A DNA stretch of 64,000 nucleotides from Hymenobacter perfusus (GCF_003944765.1 NZ_RWIU01000006.1:186001-250000), one strand, 5' to 3'; shown: positions 1 to 7,883, numbered from the stretch's first letter. The notes: generated by a model from the sequence alone, not told the origin. Numbers and translations are program-made.

Positions 1-1
1 G

Positions 2-610
2 CTGAGCTGGAACTACCTCGATGGCAAGTACCTGAAGGCCGTGCATAAGCAGTTCGGCACGGTGCCGCTGCGGCCCTGGAAGCCCGCCGACCCGGGCTTC
101 CACCTGGATATCAAGGAAATGTTCTACTACGCCTTCATCCGCCGCATCAAAACCGTAACCCTGCTCTATCACGTCGACTACGTGCGCGCCGACGTGGACC
201 AATTGCTGGAGCGGGAGCTGGACTGGGTGAACCCCGGGGCACACTATTTCGACGATTTGTACCAGAGCGTCATCTACTACCTCAACCGCACCAAGTTTAA
301 CATCGACCGGCGTTTGTTCAACTACTCGGCCCTGGTCCGCTCGGGCCAGATGCCGCGCCCGGTAGCTCTGGAACGGGTGCAGCACGTCAATAAAATCGAG
401 GATCAGAAGGTTATCGAGCTGTGCATCAAGCGCCTGGGCCTCACCCGGGCGGAGTTCGACCAGATTGTGGCTACGCCGCCCACTACGTTCCGCTCCTACC
501 CCAACAACTACGAGCTGATCCGGCTGCTGAAGTGGCCCATCAAGCTCCTGAGCCAGTTCCGCCTCATCCCCGAATCGGCTTACGACAAGTATTTCAACTG
601 CGGCACCTGA
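2..610 (+). CDS. N-acetyl sugar amidotransferase, C-terminal part (5' truncated by window edge)
   Basis: The reading frame is open from base 2 and ends at TGA 608-610, so the start lies upstream of the window. The visible roughly 200 residues resemble the C-terminal half of the WbpG/PseA-like N-acetyl sugar amidotransferases. These are ATP-pyrophosphatase-fold enzymes that aminate a sugar intermediate in LPS or flagellin glycan synthesis. Shared features are the YYLNRTKF segment, the SALVRSGQM stretch and the helical tail with an ALERV segment. The ATP-binding loop that would confirm the family is outside the window. The stop overlaps the start of the next gene by one base, so the two are probably co-transcribed. 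The substrate cannot be told from this fragment. Confidence 0.7.
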   Translation: MSWNYLDGKYLKAVHKQFGTVPLRPWKPADPGFHLDIKEMFYYAFIRRIKTVTLLYHVDYVRADVDQLLERELDWVNPGAHYFDDLYQSVIYYLNRTKFNIDRRLFNYSALVRSGQMPRPVALERVQHVNKIEDQKVIELCIKRLGLTRAEFDQIVATPPTTFRSYPNNYELIRLLKWPIKLLSQFRLIPESAYDKYFNCGT

Positions 611-1281
611 TGCTCCTGCCCTTCCCCGCCGACCCCGACGCGGCCGCCGACGACTCGCTGGAAGGCCTGGTGCTGGCGGGCGGGGCGGCTTCCGTTGAAA
701 ATCTGGTGGCGGCGTACAGTCGCGGCATCTTTCCGTGGCCGGTACCGGAGTGGCCGGTGCTACCCTGGTTCTGCCCGCCCCGGCGCGGTATCCTGCGGCT
801 GGAGCGCCTGCACGTGGGCCGCACGCTGGCGCGGGTGCAACGGCAGTCTACCTGGCGCATCAGCTTCAACGAGGCGTTTGAGCCGGTGATGCGCGCCTGC
901 CGGCAGCAGCCCCGCCCCGGCCAGGACGGCACCTGGATTACGCCCCAGTTGCTGCGCGGCTACACGGCTTTGCACCAGGCTGGCTACGCCCACAGCGTGG
1001 AGGTGTGGGACGGCCCTGCGCTGGTGGGCGGCCTCTACGGCGTGGCGGTGCGGGGCGTATTTGCCGGCGAAAGTATGTTCCACCTCCGCCCCAACGCCTC
1101 CAAGCTGGCCCTGCTGGCCCTCACCGACACGCTGCTAGAGCAGGGCGCGGGCCTGCTCGATATTCAGCAGCTGACGCCCCACCTGACCGCCCTCGGGGCC
1201 GAGGAAGTCAGCCGCCAGGAGTTTCTGGCTCTGCTGGCCCAGGAGCAGGCTGCCGGCCGCACACTGCGTTTCGGCTCCTGA
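610..1281 (+). CDS. aat: Leucyl/phenylalanyl-tRNA--protein transferase
   Basis: Aat moves Leu or Phe from aminoacyl-tRNA onto proteins with N-terminal Arg or Lys, marking them for ClpS/ClpAP degradation in the N-degron pathway. The 223-residue protein has the expected length. It carries the family motifs in order: GIFPW near residue 38, WFCPPRRGIL, TWITPQLLRGY, GGLYGVAVRGVFAGESMF and the C-terminal DIQQLTPHLTALGAEEVSR. The frame is open further upstream (an ATG at 421). That stretch overlaps the preceding gene and has no family similarity, so ATG 610, overlapping the upstream stop by one base, is chosen. A strong terminator lies about 80 bases downstream. Confidence 0.93.
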   Translation: MLLPFPADPDAAADDSLEGLVLAGGAASVENLVAAYSRGIFPWPVPEWPVLPWFCPPRRGILRLERLHVGRTLARVQRQSTWRISFNEAFEPVMRACRQQPRPGQDGTWITPQLLRGYTALHQAGYAHSVEVWDGPALVGGLYGVAVRGVFAGESMFHLRPNASKLALLALTDTLLEQGAGLLDIQQLTPHLTALGAEEVSRQEFLALLAQEQAAGRTLRFGS

Positions 1282-1363
1282 TTCGGCCGCACAAGGTCCG
1301 AAGTGGAGCGCACCAGGTTTGGCTGCCCTGCTGCGGACAAGAATCCCACTGCCGAGCGGTAAG

Positions 1364-1410
1364 CAACCAATAAAAAAAGCCTCCTTGTCGGGAGGCTTTT
1401 TTATTGGTTG
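1364..1410. terminator. Bidirectional intrinsic terminator between aat and ferredoxin
   Basis: The arms are CAACCAATAAAAAAAGCCTCC and its near-perfect complement ending in TTTTTTATTGGTTG, with a six-base loop and one bulged base. A-rich and T-rich flanks allow termination from both strands. This suits the convergent 3' ends of aat (+) and the ferredoxin gene (-). Confidence 0.88.
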
Positions 1411-1413
1411 ATG

Positions 1414-1462
1414 GAAACCACGAAATTCGAAGAATCCGTCTTAATCCGCAAAAATCCGTGCG
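1414..1462 (-). repeat. GGATT-unit 3'-end repeat, copy 1
   Basis: On the minus strand this element begins directly after the ferredoxin stop codon with GCACGGATTTTTGCGGATT and continues as degenerate GGATT-type units up to the terminator at 1364-1410. Two related copies lie at 3568-3615 and 3712-3760. Both also sit between a stop codon and a terminator. Confidence 0.6.
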
Positions 1463-1813
1463 TTAGGCTTCCTGATGCAGCCACTGCTTTTTGCTGAGCA
1501 GCTTGTCCTGCGACTCGCGGTAGTCGGGGTCGTCCACGCAGCAGTCTACGGGGCAGACGGCGGCGCACTGGGGCTCCTCGTGGAAACCCACGCACTCGGT
1601 GCACTTATCCGATACGATGTAGTAGTACTCATCGGAAACGGGCGTTTGCGGCGCTACGCCCGACACCACTTTGCCCCCATCCTGCTGCACATCTTTCAGG
1701 CTGGTGCCATCGGCCCAGCGCCAGGCTGCGCCGCCTTCGTAAATGGCCGTATTCGGGCACTCCGGTTCGCAGGCACCACAGTTGATGCACTCGTCGGTTA
1801 TCATGATGGCCAT
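1463..1813 (-). CDS. 4Fe-4S dicluster ferredoxin
   Basis: This is a 116-residue soluble electron carrier with two 4Fe-4S binding motifs: CINCGACEPECP near residues 9-20 and CTECVGFHEEPQCAAVCPVDCC near residues 71-92. The longer second spacer is typical of bacterial-type ferredoxins of the YfhL/Bacteroidota group. The minus-strand frame is open much further upstream, to 2752. That extension runs antisense to the acyl-CoA reductase, so the start is set at ATG 1813, directly before the first cluster motif. A TAATTTTG promoter-like box lies 78 bases upstream. The redox partner is unknown; the divergent acyl-CoA reductase is a neighbour, not a proven partner. Confidence 0.92.
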   Translation of the reverse strand: MAIMITDECINCGACEPECPNTAIYEGGAAWRWADGTSLKDVQQDGGKVVSGVAPQTPVSDEYYYIVSDKCTECVGFHEEPQCAAVCPVDCCVDDPDYRESQDKLLSKKQWLHQEA

Positions 1814-1890
1814 AGCCTCGGTCGTCGTTAAAAAGTAGAAAATCGAATCAGAGAGAGTACGCACACCAGCCGAAGCGGGATGCGGCCGGG

Positions 1891-1898
1891 CAAAATTA
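1891..1898 (-). promoter_or_regulatory. Candidate Bacteroidota -7 box (TAATTTTG) for the ferredoxin gene
   Basis: Read on the minus strand the bases are TAATTTTG, matching the Bacteroidota consensus TAnnTTTG. The box is 78 bases upstream of the ferredoxin ATG in the divergent gap. No clear -33 TTTG element is visible, so the call rests on the -7 box and location. Confidence 0.4.
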
Positions 1899-1981
1899 GG
1901 AATAAGCCGTACACAGTTGAGTAATTTCGCCGCTCTGATTTTGTTTTTCTGCTTTCCGGCTTTCATCCCGCACCCGCTCCT

Positions 1982-3007
1982 ATGCTTCACGCCGACCGCC
2001 TTGCCGCTTTCGTAGCCCTGGGCCAGCGCCTTTCGGCACTGGTTTCCGCTGACCACGCCGAGGAGCTGACCGAACTGGCCGCCCGCGCCCGCAACCAGAA
2101 TAACTGGTTCGACCGCCCCAACGTGCTGGTAGCCCTGCGCGGCATTGCCCACCTGCTGCAGGAAGAAGCGCTGCGTGCCTGGGCCGCCCGTTACCCCCCG
2201 GAACCCACCACTCCGCGCCTGATTGGGTTGGTCATGGCCGGCAACATTCCGCTGGTGGGCTTCCACGATGCGCTGTGCGTGCTGCTCTCGGGCCACCTGT
2301 TGCTGGCCAAGCTCAGCAAAGACGACACGGTGCTCATGCGCTGGGTGCTCGACGAGCTGACGCGCCTGGAACCCCGCTTCGCCAACCGGATTGAGCTGGC
2401 CGACCGCCTCAACGCGGCCGATGCCTTCATTGCCACCGGCTCCGATAATACGGCCCGCTACTTTGAGTATTATTTCGGCAGGAAACCCAACATCATCCGT
2501 CGCAACCGCACCAGCCTGGCCGTACTCACCGGCCGCGAAACCGACCACGACCTGGGCCTGCTGGGCGAGGATATTTTCCGGTACTACGGCCTGGGCTGCC
2601 GCAACGTGAGCAAGCTCTACGTGCCCACGGACTACGATTTCACGCCGCTGCTCGATGCCCTGCAACCCTGGCACCACGTGCTGGAGCACAACCGCTACCA
2701 GAACAACTACGACTACAACAAGAGCATTCTGCTGGTCAACCGCGTGCCCCACCTCGATTCGGGCTTTCTGCTGCTGACGCCCGGCGTCCAGCTCGTATCC
2801 CCGATTTCAGTGCTGCACCACGCCGCTTACACCAGCGAGGTGGACCTGCTCGACCAGCTCACCGACGTGGCCGCCCAGACGCAATGCCTGGTGTCGGGCG
2901 GTGGGCTGTACCCGGGCAGTTTTCCCTTCGGCCGCGCCCAGCAGCCCGCCGTAACGGATTACGCCGACGGGGTGGATACCATGGCGTTTCTGGCCGAAAT
3001 TCTGTAA
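1982..3007 (+). CDS. Acyl-CoA reductase (LuxC-like)
   Basis: This 341-residue protein resembles the LuxC-type acyl-CoA reductases found in many Bacteroidota, members of the aldehyde dehydrogenase superfamily that reduce acyl-CoA or acyl thioesters to aldehydes with NAD(P)H. Supporting motifs are GNIPLVGFHD near residue 86, the ATGSDNTARYFEYYF segment near 157, and YYGLGCRNVSKLYVP, whose Cys206 is the likely catalytic cysteine. It is shorter than LuxC of luminous bacteria (about 480 residues) but has the usual length for the Bacteroidota family. The gene is divergent from the ferredoxin gene. Its physiological substrate is not known from the sequence. Confidence 0.85.
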   Translation: MLHADRLAAFVALGQRLSALVSADHAEELTELAARARNQNNWFDRPNVLVALRGIAHLLQEEALRAWAARYPPEPTTPRLIGLVMAGNIPLVGFHDALCVLLSGHLLLAKLSKDDTVLMRWVLDELTRLEPRFANRIELADRLNAADAFIATGSDNTARYFEYYFGRKPNIIRRNRTSLAVLTGRETDHDLGLLGEDIFRYYGLGCRNVSKLYVPTDYDFTPLLDALQPWHHVLEHNRYQNNYDYNKSILLVNRVPHLDSGFLLLTPGVQLVSPISVLHHAAYTSEVDLLDQLTDVAAQTQCLVSGGGLYPGSFPFGRAQQPAVTDYADGVDTMAFLAEIL

Positions 3008-3255
3008 ATTAATGGGGTGGCCTGACTGTTGTTTAACTTCCACAGTATCTGGCTGCTGCTGGCTGAGAAACATTAAAACAGCGAACCGGGCACGGTTATG
3101 GGTAGACTTCTGCCAGAATATTTGCGTAAACCCGCAGTAGTGTATGCAGCCGGTGTAGTAGCTGGCGGCTGCCAGCGCTTCATCATTTCCCCATCTGGCA
3201 TTTCCCACGTTGCAGTTGGCTGCAGATTCCGCCGCCACCTTTTCCCGACTAGACC

Positions 3256-3567
3256 ATGATACCCGAGCTCAAACCGACGGATGCTTCCATCGAAACCATC
3301 GAGAAGGAACTGATTCCAACGCTGCATTTTGCCGCCGAGGATGTACTCACCGATCCACTTGCCATCAAACGCCGCCGTTTCGATGCAGAGCGGGCCTCCA
3401 CGCTCGGCAACGCCTACCACGGCAAGCTGGACGTCTATTTCCAGACCGCCGACGGCCATACCAAGCGCGTGTACACCACCATCTGGGCAACCCACGAGGA
3501 ATACCTTACCCTCAAATCCGGCATTGCCCTGCCCCTGCGGGCCGTGGTCGGCTTCGACTTCTACTAA
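3256..3567 (+). CDS. Conserved hypothetical protein, 103 aa
   Basis: This small soluble protein was not assigned to a named family. It has a mixed charged N-terminal half with a DPLAIKRRRFDAERA segment, then alternating strands (KLDVYFQTADGHTKRVYTTIWATHEEYLTLK) that look like a small beta-barrel or sheet, and ends in VVGFDFY. It has no signal peptide or membrane segment. The codon pattern is like the neighbours, it has its own 248-base upstream gap, and a strong terminator follows. It is therefore probably a real monocistronic gene. Confidence 0.7.
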   Translation: MIPELKPTDASIETIEKELIPTLHFAAEDVLTDPLAIKRRRFDAERASTLGNAYHGKLDVYFQTADGHTKRVYTTIWATHEEYLTLKSGIALPLRAVVGFDFY

Positions 3568-3615
3568 TCACGGATTTTTGTGGATTGCGGCGGATTCATC
3601 GGATTTTGTGGACGA
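3568..3615 (+). repeat. GGATT-unit 3'-end repeat, copy 2
   Basis: The repeat starts at the base after the TAA of the 103-residue gene and reads CACGGATTTTTG, then GGATTGCGG, CGGATTCAT and CGGATTTTGTGGACGA. It is the inverted partner of 3712-3760, so the pair with the terminator between them can fold into one long imperfect hairpin. Confidence 0.7.
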
Positions 3616-3641
3616 TACCGTTCGCATTTCTGTAATCCGTT

Positions 3642-3681
3642 AAAGCAAAACAGCTTGCCTTTCGGCAAGCTGTTTTGCTTT
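3642..3681. terminator. Bidirectional intrinsic terminator, 18-bp perfect stem
   Basis: The perfect 18-bp stem (AAAGCAAAACAGCTTGCC and its complement) has a TTTC loop and A/T-rich outer ends. It lies between two convergent genes and should stop transcription from both sides. Confidence 0.93.
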
Positions 3682-3711
3682 ATACACTTAGTGAAAACCA
3701 CAGTAGATTAA

Positions 3712-3760
3712 TCGTCCACAAAATCCGATAAATCCGCCGCAATCCGAGAAAATCCGTGAT
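3712..3760 (-). repeat. GGATT-unit 3'-end repeat, copy 3
   Basis: On the minus strand it starts right after the TAA of the nucleoside phosphorylase gene and reads ATCACGGATTTTCTCGG, then GGATTGCGGCGGATTTATC and GGATTTTGTGGACGA. Most positions match copy 2. Confidence 0.7.
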
Positions 3761-4633
3761 TTAGATGCGGTCCAGGGTTTTCTGGATGAGGGTGTTGACG
3801 ACTTCATCGGAATTGGTGGCGAATTCGCCGGTGGCGCGGTTGGCCACAATGGCGTTCAGCGAGAGTACTTCGTGGCCCAGCATGCGGCCCAGGGCGTAAT
3901 AGCCGGCCGTTTCCATCTCGAAGTTGGTGAGCCGGAACTCGCCCTCCGCACTCTGGTAGCGGAACTGCTGGAACTGCTGAATCAGAGTGGGCAGGCGCAG
4001 ATCAAGACGCAGCACGCGGCCCTGGGGCCCGTAGAAACCGGGGCAGGTGAGCGTGTTGCCCATCACCATATCAAACCCAATCTGCTCGCGCAGCAAATCG
4101 GAGCCGCGCACGCAGTACGGACGATAATCGAGCTGCAGGGCCTGCTGGATGCCGGTTGCCACTTCTACTTCCAGGCCAGTTTCCACCAGCGGGTAAAACT
4201 GCATCAGCGAATCGAGCCCCACGGCGTGTTCCGAAGCCAGCAGGGAGCCCACCGGAATATCGGCCTGTAACGAACCGCTGGTGCCCACCCGAATAATGCG
4301 CAGGTTAATGCGCTCCTCCAGCGGCCGGGGCTCCCGCGTTACGAGGTCAACGTTTACCAGCGCATCCAGCTCATTCATCAGAATGTCAATGTTATCGGTA
4401 CCCATGCCGGTGCTGATAACGGTGATGCGCTTGCCCTTGTAGTAGCCCACGTGCGTTACAAATTCGCGCTTGTGAATCTGGGTTTCGATGGAATCGAAGT
4501 GCTGGCTCACGGAAGGCACCCGATCCGGGTCGCCCACGGTGATGATGGTGTCAGAAATATGGTCGGGCTGCAGGTTCAGGTGGTAGATGCTTCCGTCCTT
4601 ATTCAGGATCAGTTCCGATTCAGCAATGGGCAT
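3761..4633 (-). CDS. Nucleoside phosphorylase (uridine phosphorylase-like)
   Basis: This 290-residue member of the PNP/UDP phosphorylase family cleaves nucleosides with phosphate in the pyrimidine or purine salvage pathway. Visible motifs are the phosphate-binding VGDPDRV near residue 33, STGMGTDNIDILMNEL near 74, RVGTSGSLQADIPVGS near 115, and NFEMETAGYYALG near 238, where the FEMET segment contacts the ribose. The sequence looks closer to uridine phosphorylases than to PNP, but base specificity is inferred. It is the last gene of a minus-strand series after trhO, separated by a 138-base purine-rich imperfect palindrome. Confidence 0.88.
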   Translation of the reverse strand: MPIAESELILNKDGSIYHLNLQPDHISDTIITVGDPDRVPSVSQHFDSIETQIHKREFVTHVGYYKGKRITVISTGMGTDNIDILMNELDALVNVDLVTREPRPLEERINLRIIRVGTSGSLQADIPVGSLLASEHAVGLDSLMQFYPLVETGLEVEVATGIQQALQLDYRPYCVRGSDLLREQIGFDMVMGNTLTCPGFYGPQGRVLRLDLRLPTLIQQFQQFRYQSAEGEFRLTNFEMETAGYYALGRMLGHEVLSLNAIVANRATGEFATNSDEVVNTLIQKTLDRI

Positions 4634-4639
4634 GGGAAG

Positions 4640-4771
4640 AAGTTAGAAAGGTGGGAAGTGGAAAAGTGGGCGGGAAGTTGAAAACAGGCAAAAATCAGAA
4701 AAGCACCAGCCCGAAGTGGCGTGGCACTCCGAAACGGTACTTTCTGACTTTTTACCTTTTCAACTTCTCAA
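4640..4771. repeat. Imperfect inverted repeat filling the gap between trhO and the phosphorylase gene
   Basis: On the minus strand the gap opens after the trhO stop with GTTGAGAAGTTGAAAAGG and closes with CTTTTCCACTTCCCACC before the next start. The purine-rich words of one arm (GAAGTTGAAAA, GGTAAAAAG) are mirrored as pyrimidine-rich words in the other. Pairing is imperfect, so only a loose hairpin is supported. Confidence 0.45.
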
Positions 4772-5725
4772 CTACCTCGCCGGGGCGCGGTAGGAAATAA
4801 GCCCCTGCTCGGGGCTGTAGTGGTTGCTGATTTTGGGGTAATTGCCGGTACCGTCGTAGGGGCGTTTGTCGGGGTGGGTCTGGCAGGTGGGAGAACAGGC
4901 GCCTTCCAGTTGCTGGCCGCAGGCTTCGCAAAGCGGTACGTGGGCGTTGCAGTGCGGGTTGGCACAGTTCACCATCCGGTCGGATGGCGTGCGGCAGTGG
5001 TGGCACTGGCTGATGATGGTGGGGTTGACGCTATTCACCTCCACCGCCACGCGGCCGTCGAACACGTAGCACTTGCCGTCGAAATCCTCGCCGCCGGCTT
5101 CCAGTCCGTACTTGATGATGCCGCCGTGCAGCTGGTACACATCCTCAAAACCCTGTTCCAGCAAAAAGGCAGAGGCTTTTTCGCACTTGATGCCGCCGGT
5201 GCAGTAGGTCAGGATTTTCTTGCCCCGGTACTGCTCCAGCTCCTGCACCTTCTCCGGAAACTCGCGGAAATTCTCGATGTCCAGCGTTACAGCATTTTTG
5301 AAGCGGCCAAGGCTATGCTCGTAGTCGGAGCGCACGTCGAGCACCACCACGTCGTCCTGGTTTTTCAGGTCGCGGAACTCGGTGGGCGACAGGTGAATGC
5401 CGGTCCGCTCGTAAGGCTTGATGTGCGGTAGCCCCACGTGCACGATTTCCGCTTTCACGCGTACGTGCAGCTTCTGAAAAGTATGCGCCGGGGCTTCCTC
5501 CACCTTGAACTCCAGCGCGGCAAAGCGCGGATCGGCTTTTATCAGGAGCATATACTCTTCGCAGTCCTCACGGCGGCCCGAAACGGTACCGTTCAGCCCC
5601 TCAGCAGCCACAATAATGCGGCCCAGCAGGTTCAGCCCCAGGCACAGCCGATGATGCTCCTCCCGGAATTGCTCCGGATTCTCGATGGGCGTGTAGCAGT
5701 AGTACAGTAGAACGAGGTAGTCCAT
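4772..5725 (-). CDS. trhO: tRNA uridine(34) 5-hydroxylase, rhodanese family (TrhO/YceA)
   Basis: TrhO makes 5-hydroxyuridine at tRNA position 34 in an oxygen-dependent reaction. The 317-residue protein has the family layout: an acylphosphatase-like N-terminal domain (AAEGLNGTVSG near 40-50), a rhodanese domain starting near residue 105 with VVLDVRSDYEH, the active-site loop TYCTGGIKCEKA with Cys175, and a cysteine-rich tail (CHHCRTPSDRMVNCANPHC) likely to bind zinc. The frame is open to 5767. ATG 5725 was chosen because MDYLVLLYYCYTPI matches where the family normally begins and the extra residues would lie in a palindromic spacer. Confidence 0.92.
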   Translation of the reverse strand: MDYLVLLYYCYTPIENPEQFREEHHRLCLGLNLLGRIIVAAEGLNGTVSGRREDCEEYMLLIKADPRFAALEFKVEEAPAHTFQKLHVRVKAEIVHVGLPHIKPYERTGIHLSPTEFRDLKNQDDVVVLDVRSDYEHSLGRFKNAVTLDIENFREFPEKVQELEQYRGKKILTYCTGGIKCEKASAFLLEQGFEDVYQLHGGIIKYGLEAGGEDFDGKCYVFDGRVAVEVNSVNPTIISQCHHCRTPSDRMVNCANPHCNAHVPLCEACGQQLEGACSPTCQTHPDKRPYDGTGNYPKISNHYSPEQGLISYRAPAR

Positions 5726-5745
5726 GCTTTTATAGAAGTTAGATG

Positions 5746-5796
5746 TTAGCATTGAGAACTCAGACACCTGTAAGAGGGCTGAGTTCTCAATGCTAA
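5746..5796. repeat. 18-bp perfect inverted repeat between neuD-like gene and trhO
   Basis: The arms TTAGCATTGAGAACTCAG (5746-5763) and its exact complement (5779-5796) have a 15-base loop. It occupies most of the 81-base gap between two same-strand genes and ends 10 bases from the upstream stop. No T-tract follows in either direction, so an ordinary terminator is not clearly supported. Confidence 0.75.
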
Positions 5797-5806
5797 GTTC
5801 TTGGCT

Positions 5807-6439
5807 CTAAACCTTAGCCGCCGGGTTGCCGAACACGGTCTGGTTGGCGGGCACGTCGGCCACCACGACCGAACCGGCCCCGACGCGGGCTTTGGCCCCG
5901 ATTTTAACGCCGGCCACCACCACGGCGCCAGCCCCGATGAAGGCCAGCTCACCCACCTGCACATCGGCGTTGAGGATGACCCCGGCCCCGAGCTGCGCGT
6001 AGTCGCCCACTTCTACTTTCACGTCCAGCACGGCGTTGGGTCCCACAATGCAGCCGTCGCCGAGTTTGGCGGTACCGGCCACCACGGCGTTGGCCCCGAT
6101 AAGGTTGCCGTGGCCCAGCCAAGCGTGCGCCGAAACGCTGGCGCGCTGGTGGATGGCGTTTACGGGGGCTACGGTATACTCCTCACGCAGCATGTTGGTG
6201 AGGCTGCGGCGGCTGGCCGTATCCTCGGTGGCGACGAATACCTCGCACTTCTTGCCCAGCAGCTTCAGTAGCTCCTTATCGTCGGTATTGCCCATCACGG
6301 GCACGTCGTTCAGCTCGGTGTTCTGCAGTTCCACTTTGTCGTCGAGCAGGCAGTACACTACCACGTCGTTGCTTTGAAAGGCATCGAGGGCGGCGGTGCC
6401 AACGGCCTGCGCGCCTAGGATGATTACGGGGTTTTCCAT
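5807..6439 (-). CDS. NeuD/PglD-family sugar O-acyltransferase (hexapeptide repeat)
   Basis: The N-terminal part (ENPVIILGAQAVGTAALDAF) is the Rossmann-like PglD N-terminal fold. It is followed from about residue 90 by a left-handed beta-helix of hexapeptide repeats (IGANAVV, LGDGCIVGPNAVL, IGAGAVVVAGVKIGAKARVGAGSVVV) and the closing VPANQTVFGNPAAKV. Members acetylate amino sugars of surface glycans such as sialic acid or bacillosamine. ATG 6439 is used because upstream codons are a Gly/Pro/Arg-rich antisense-like stretch. The gene is 81 bases from trhO on the same strand, a possible operon. The acceptor sugar is unknown. The amidotransferase at the window start is also a surface sugar enzyme, but it is separate. 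Confidence 0.87.
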   Translation of the reverse strand: MENPVIILGAQAVGTAALDAFQSNDVVVYCLLDDKVELQNTELNDVPVMGNTDDKELLKLLGKKCEVFVATEDTASRRSLTNMLREEYTVAPVNAIHQRASVSAHAWLGHGNLIGANAVVAGTAKLGDGCIVGPNAVLDVKVEVGDYAQLGAGVILNADVQVGELAFIGAGAVVVAGVKIGAKARVGAGSVVVADVPANQTVFGNPAAKV

Positions 6440-6492
6440 TGCTAGTAAGAAGCGGCCATCAGACGGCCGGTGAGTTTTCCAAAAATCAGCCG

Positions 6493-6500
6493 CAAAGATA
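6493..6500 (-). promoter_or_regulatory. Candidate -7 box (TATCTTTG) for the NeuD-like gene
   Basis: The minus-strand reading is TATCTTTG, a full match to TAnnTTTG, 54 bases upstream of ATG 6439. It probably drives the NeuD-like gene and possibly trhO and the phosphorylase gene. The -33 element is not obvious. Confidence 0.5.
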
Positions 6501-6552
6501 CGGGTTACCGGGTGGTTGCCCACACCGGCTTTGTTCCGGCCCCGGCGGCCCT

Positions 6553-7824
6553 TCATAGTCCCAGTCGCCGGAGCAGGCGGGCGGCGTAATCGTTCTGGAG
6601 CGCCAGTAGCAGCAGAAACGGCAGAAACGTAATGCGGTACCGGTTCAGCGTACCCAGGTTGGGAGTAGTAAGCCCCAGCAGGGCCGCCAAAACCAGGCAA
6701 TACACCAGCAAAGCCAGCACCAGCGCAAACGGCAAGTGGCCGGGCCGGCCGCGCACCACGGCCACCGCCGCCAGCACCAGCACCGCCAGCAGCCCCAGGT
6801 TTTCCAGGCCGGCCACCACGTAGAGGCCGGTGCCGCCTTCCCAGGGCCAGGGCCGGGCCAGCGCCCCGGCCACCGCCAGCGGTGCGTGCCGCACTACACT
6901 GGCGGTAGTAGGCTGCAAGGCCGGGTACTCCAGGTGGGGCCGGTGCCGGGAAGTGCGGAGCAAATCAGAGTAGTTGCGCTGGAGCTGGGAGGTGAATTTG
7001 TTGGCCCGAAATACCGGGCTGACCTCACTGGCGGCCCAGGCCCCACCCGCCAGCAGCCCCAGCAACAGAACCACCTGCGCCGCACGACTACGGGCCGTGC
7101 CCAGCTGCTGCGCCACCCGAATCAGCGCCAGCCCGGCCAGCGTCCCGAACAGCACCACGGCAAAAAAGTAGCGCATTTTGAAGTGTAGCAGACAAGCGCC
7201 CAGCAAGACCAGCACGGTAACTACGGGCCGGGTGGGGCTACCGTAGCCCAGCTGCATTACCAGGGCCAGCACCAACGCCCCGCTCCCCACCAGCAAACTT
7301 TCCTTGGTGAGGCCGGAAGTCCAGTACACCACCGTGGGCCAGAGCAGAAAGGCTACTACGCCGGCTCCCGGCACGGCCGCAGGCCAGCGCAGCCGTAGCT
7401 GCCGCACCAGCTCCCAGCCGCTCACAAAGCTGAATAGCGAGAGGTACAGCCCATTCAACAGCGCATTGCCCATACTGGCCAGGTTCAGAATGGAGAGCAG
7501 CTTGATAATGAACAGCGTATTGGAAAAGCCGTGAAATACCAGCTTCCAGCGGCCCCACACAAAGGCATCGGTAAAGAGCATGGGCAGCCACTGCTCCGGC
7601 GCCTGCCAGAGCTGCTGACTCAGACGGGCGGCCCACACCAGAAAGTACTTGGCATCCTCACTCAGCAGCAGCACCGACAGCCCGGTAGACAGTACCTTGA
7701 GGCCCAACGTGGGCAGCACCCAGCGCCCGACTCCCGGCAACACGCGCATTCGTGGCAGCCACCGCAGCAGCAGCCAGAGCAGGCCGGTGTTGAGCAGGAA
7801 CGCAAGAAGAACGTTTGGCAGCAC
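6553..7824 (-). CDS. Multi-pass membrane protein of unknown function, 423 aa
   Basis: The protein is very hydrophobic, with roughly ten predicted membrane spans from the N-terminal NVLLAFLLNTGLLWLLLRW onward. A soluble stretch (residues about 275-320, RANKFTSQLQRNYSDLLRTS) falls between span groups. The overall layout, with a WPTVVYWTSGLTKESLLVGSG loop, recalls polysaccharide polymerase or GT-C/O-antigen ligase-like membrane proteins, and it lies just upstream of a sugar acetyltransferase. No diagnostic motif was recognised, so a surface-glycan role is only an inference from neighbours. A TACCTTTG box lies 25 bases before the start. Confidence 0.65.
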   Translation of the reverse strand: MLPNVLLAFLLNTGLLWLLLRWLPRMRVLPGVGRWVLPTLGLKVLSTGLSVLLLSEDAKYFLVWAARLSQQLWQAPEQWLPMLFTDAFVWGRWKLVFHGFSNTLFIIKLLSILNLASMGNALLNGLYLSLFSFVSGWELVRQLRLRWPAAVPGAGVVAFLLWPTVVYWTSGLTKESLLVGSGALVLALVMQLGYGSPTRPVVTVLVLLGACLLHFKMRYFFAVVLFGTLAGLALIRVAQQLGTARSRAAQVVLLLGLLAGGAWAASEVSPVFRANKFTSQLQRNYSDLLRTSRHRPHLEYPALQPTTASVVRHAPLAVAGALARPWPWEGGTGLYVVAGLENLGLLAVLVLAAVAVVRGRPGHLPFALVLALLVYCLVLAALLGLTTPNLGTLNRYRITFLPFLLLLALQNDYAARLLRRLGL

Positions 7825-7848
7825 GGCAGGAACAGGTTACAGACGCGG

Positions 7849-7856
7849 CAAAGGTA
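7849..7856 (-). promoter_or_regulatory. Candidate -7 box (TACCTTTG) for the 423-aa membrane protein
   Basis: The minus-strand reading is TACCTTTG, a full match to TAnnTTTG, 25 bases upstream of ATG 7824. This predicts a short 5' leader. No convincing -33 box is visible. Confidence 0.5.
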
Positions 7857-7883
7857 GCGGTACCAAACCACTGCGCCGGCCTT

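Noticed and set aside
1814..2752. Upstream extension of the ferredoxin frame to 2752
   Set aside because: The added residues are antisense to the acyl-CoA reductase gene and ferredoxins of this family begin directly before the first cluster motif.
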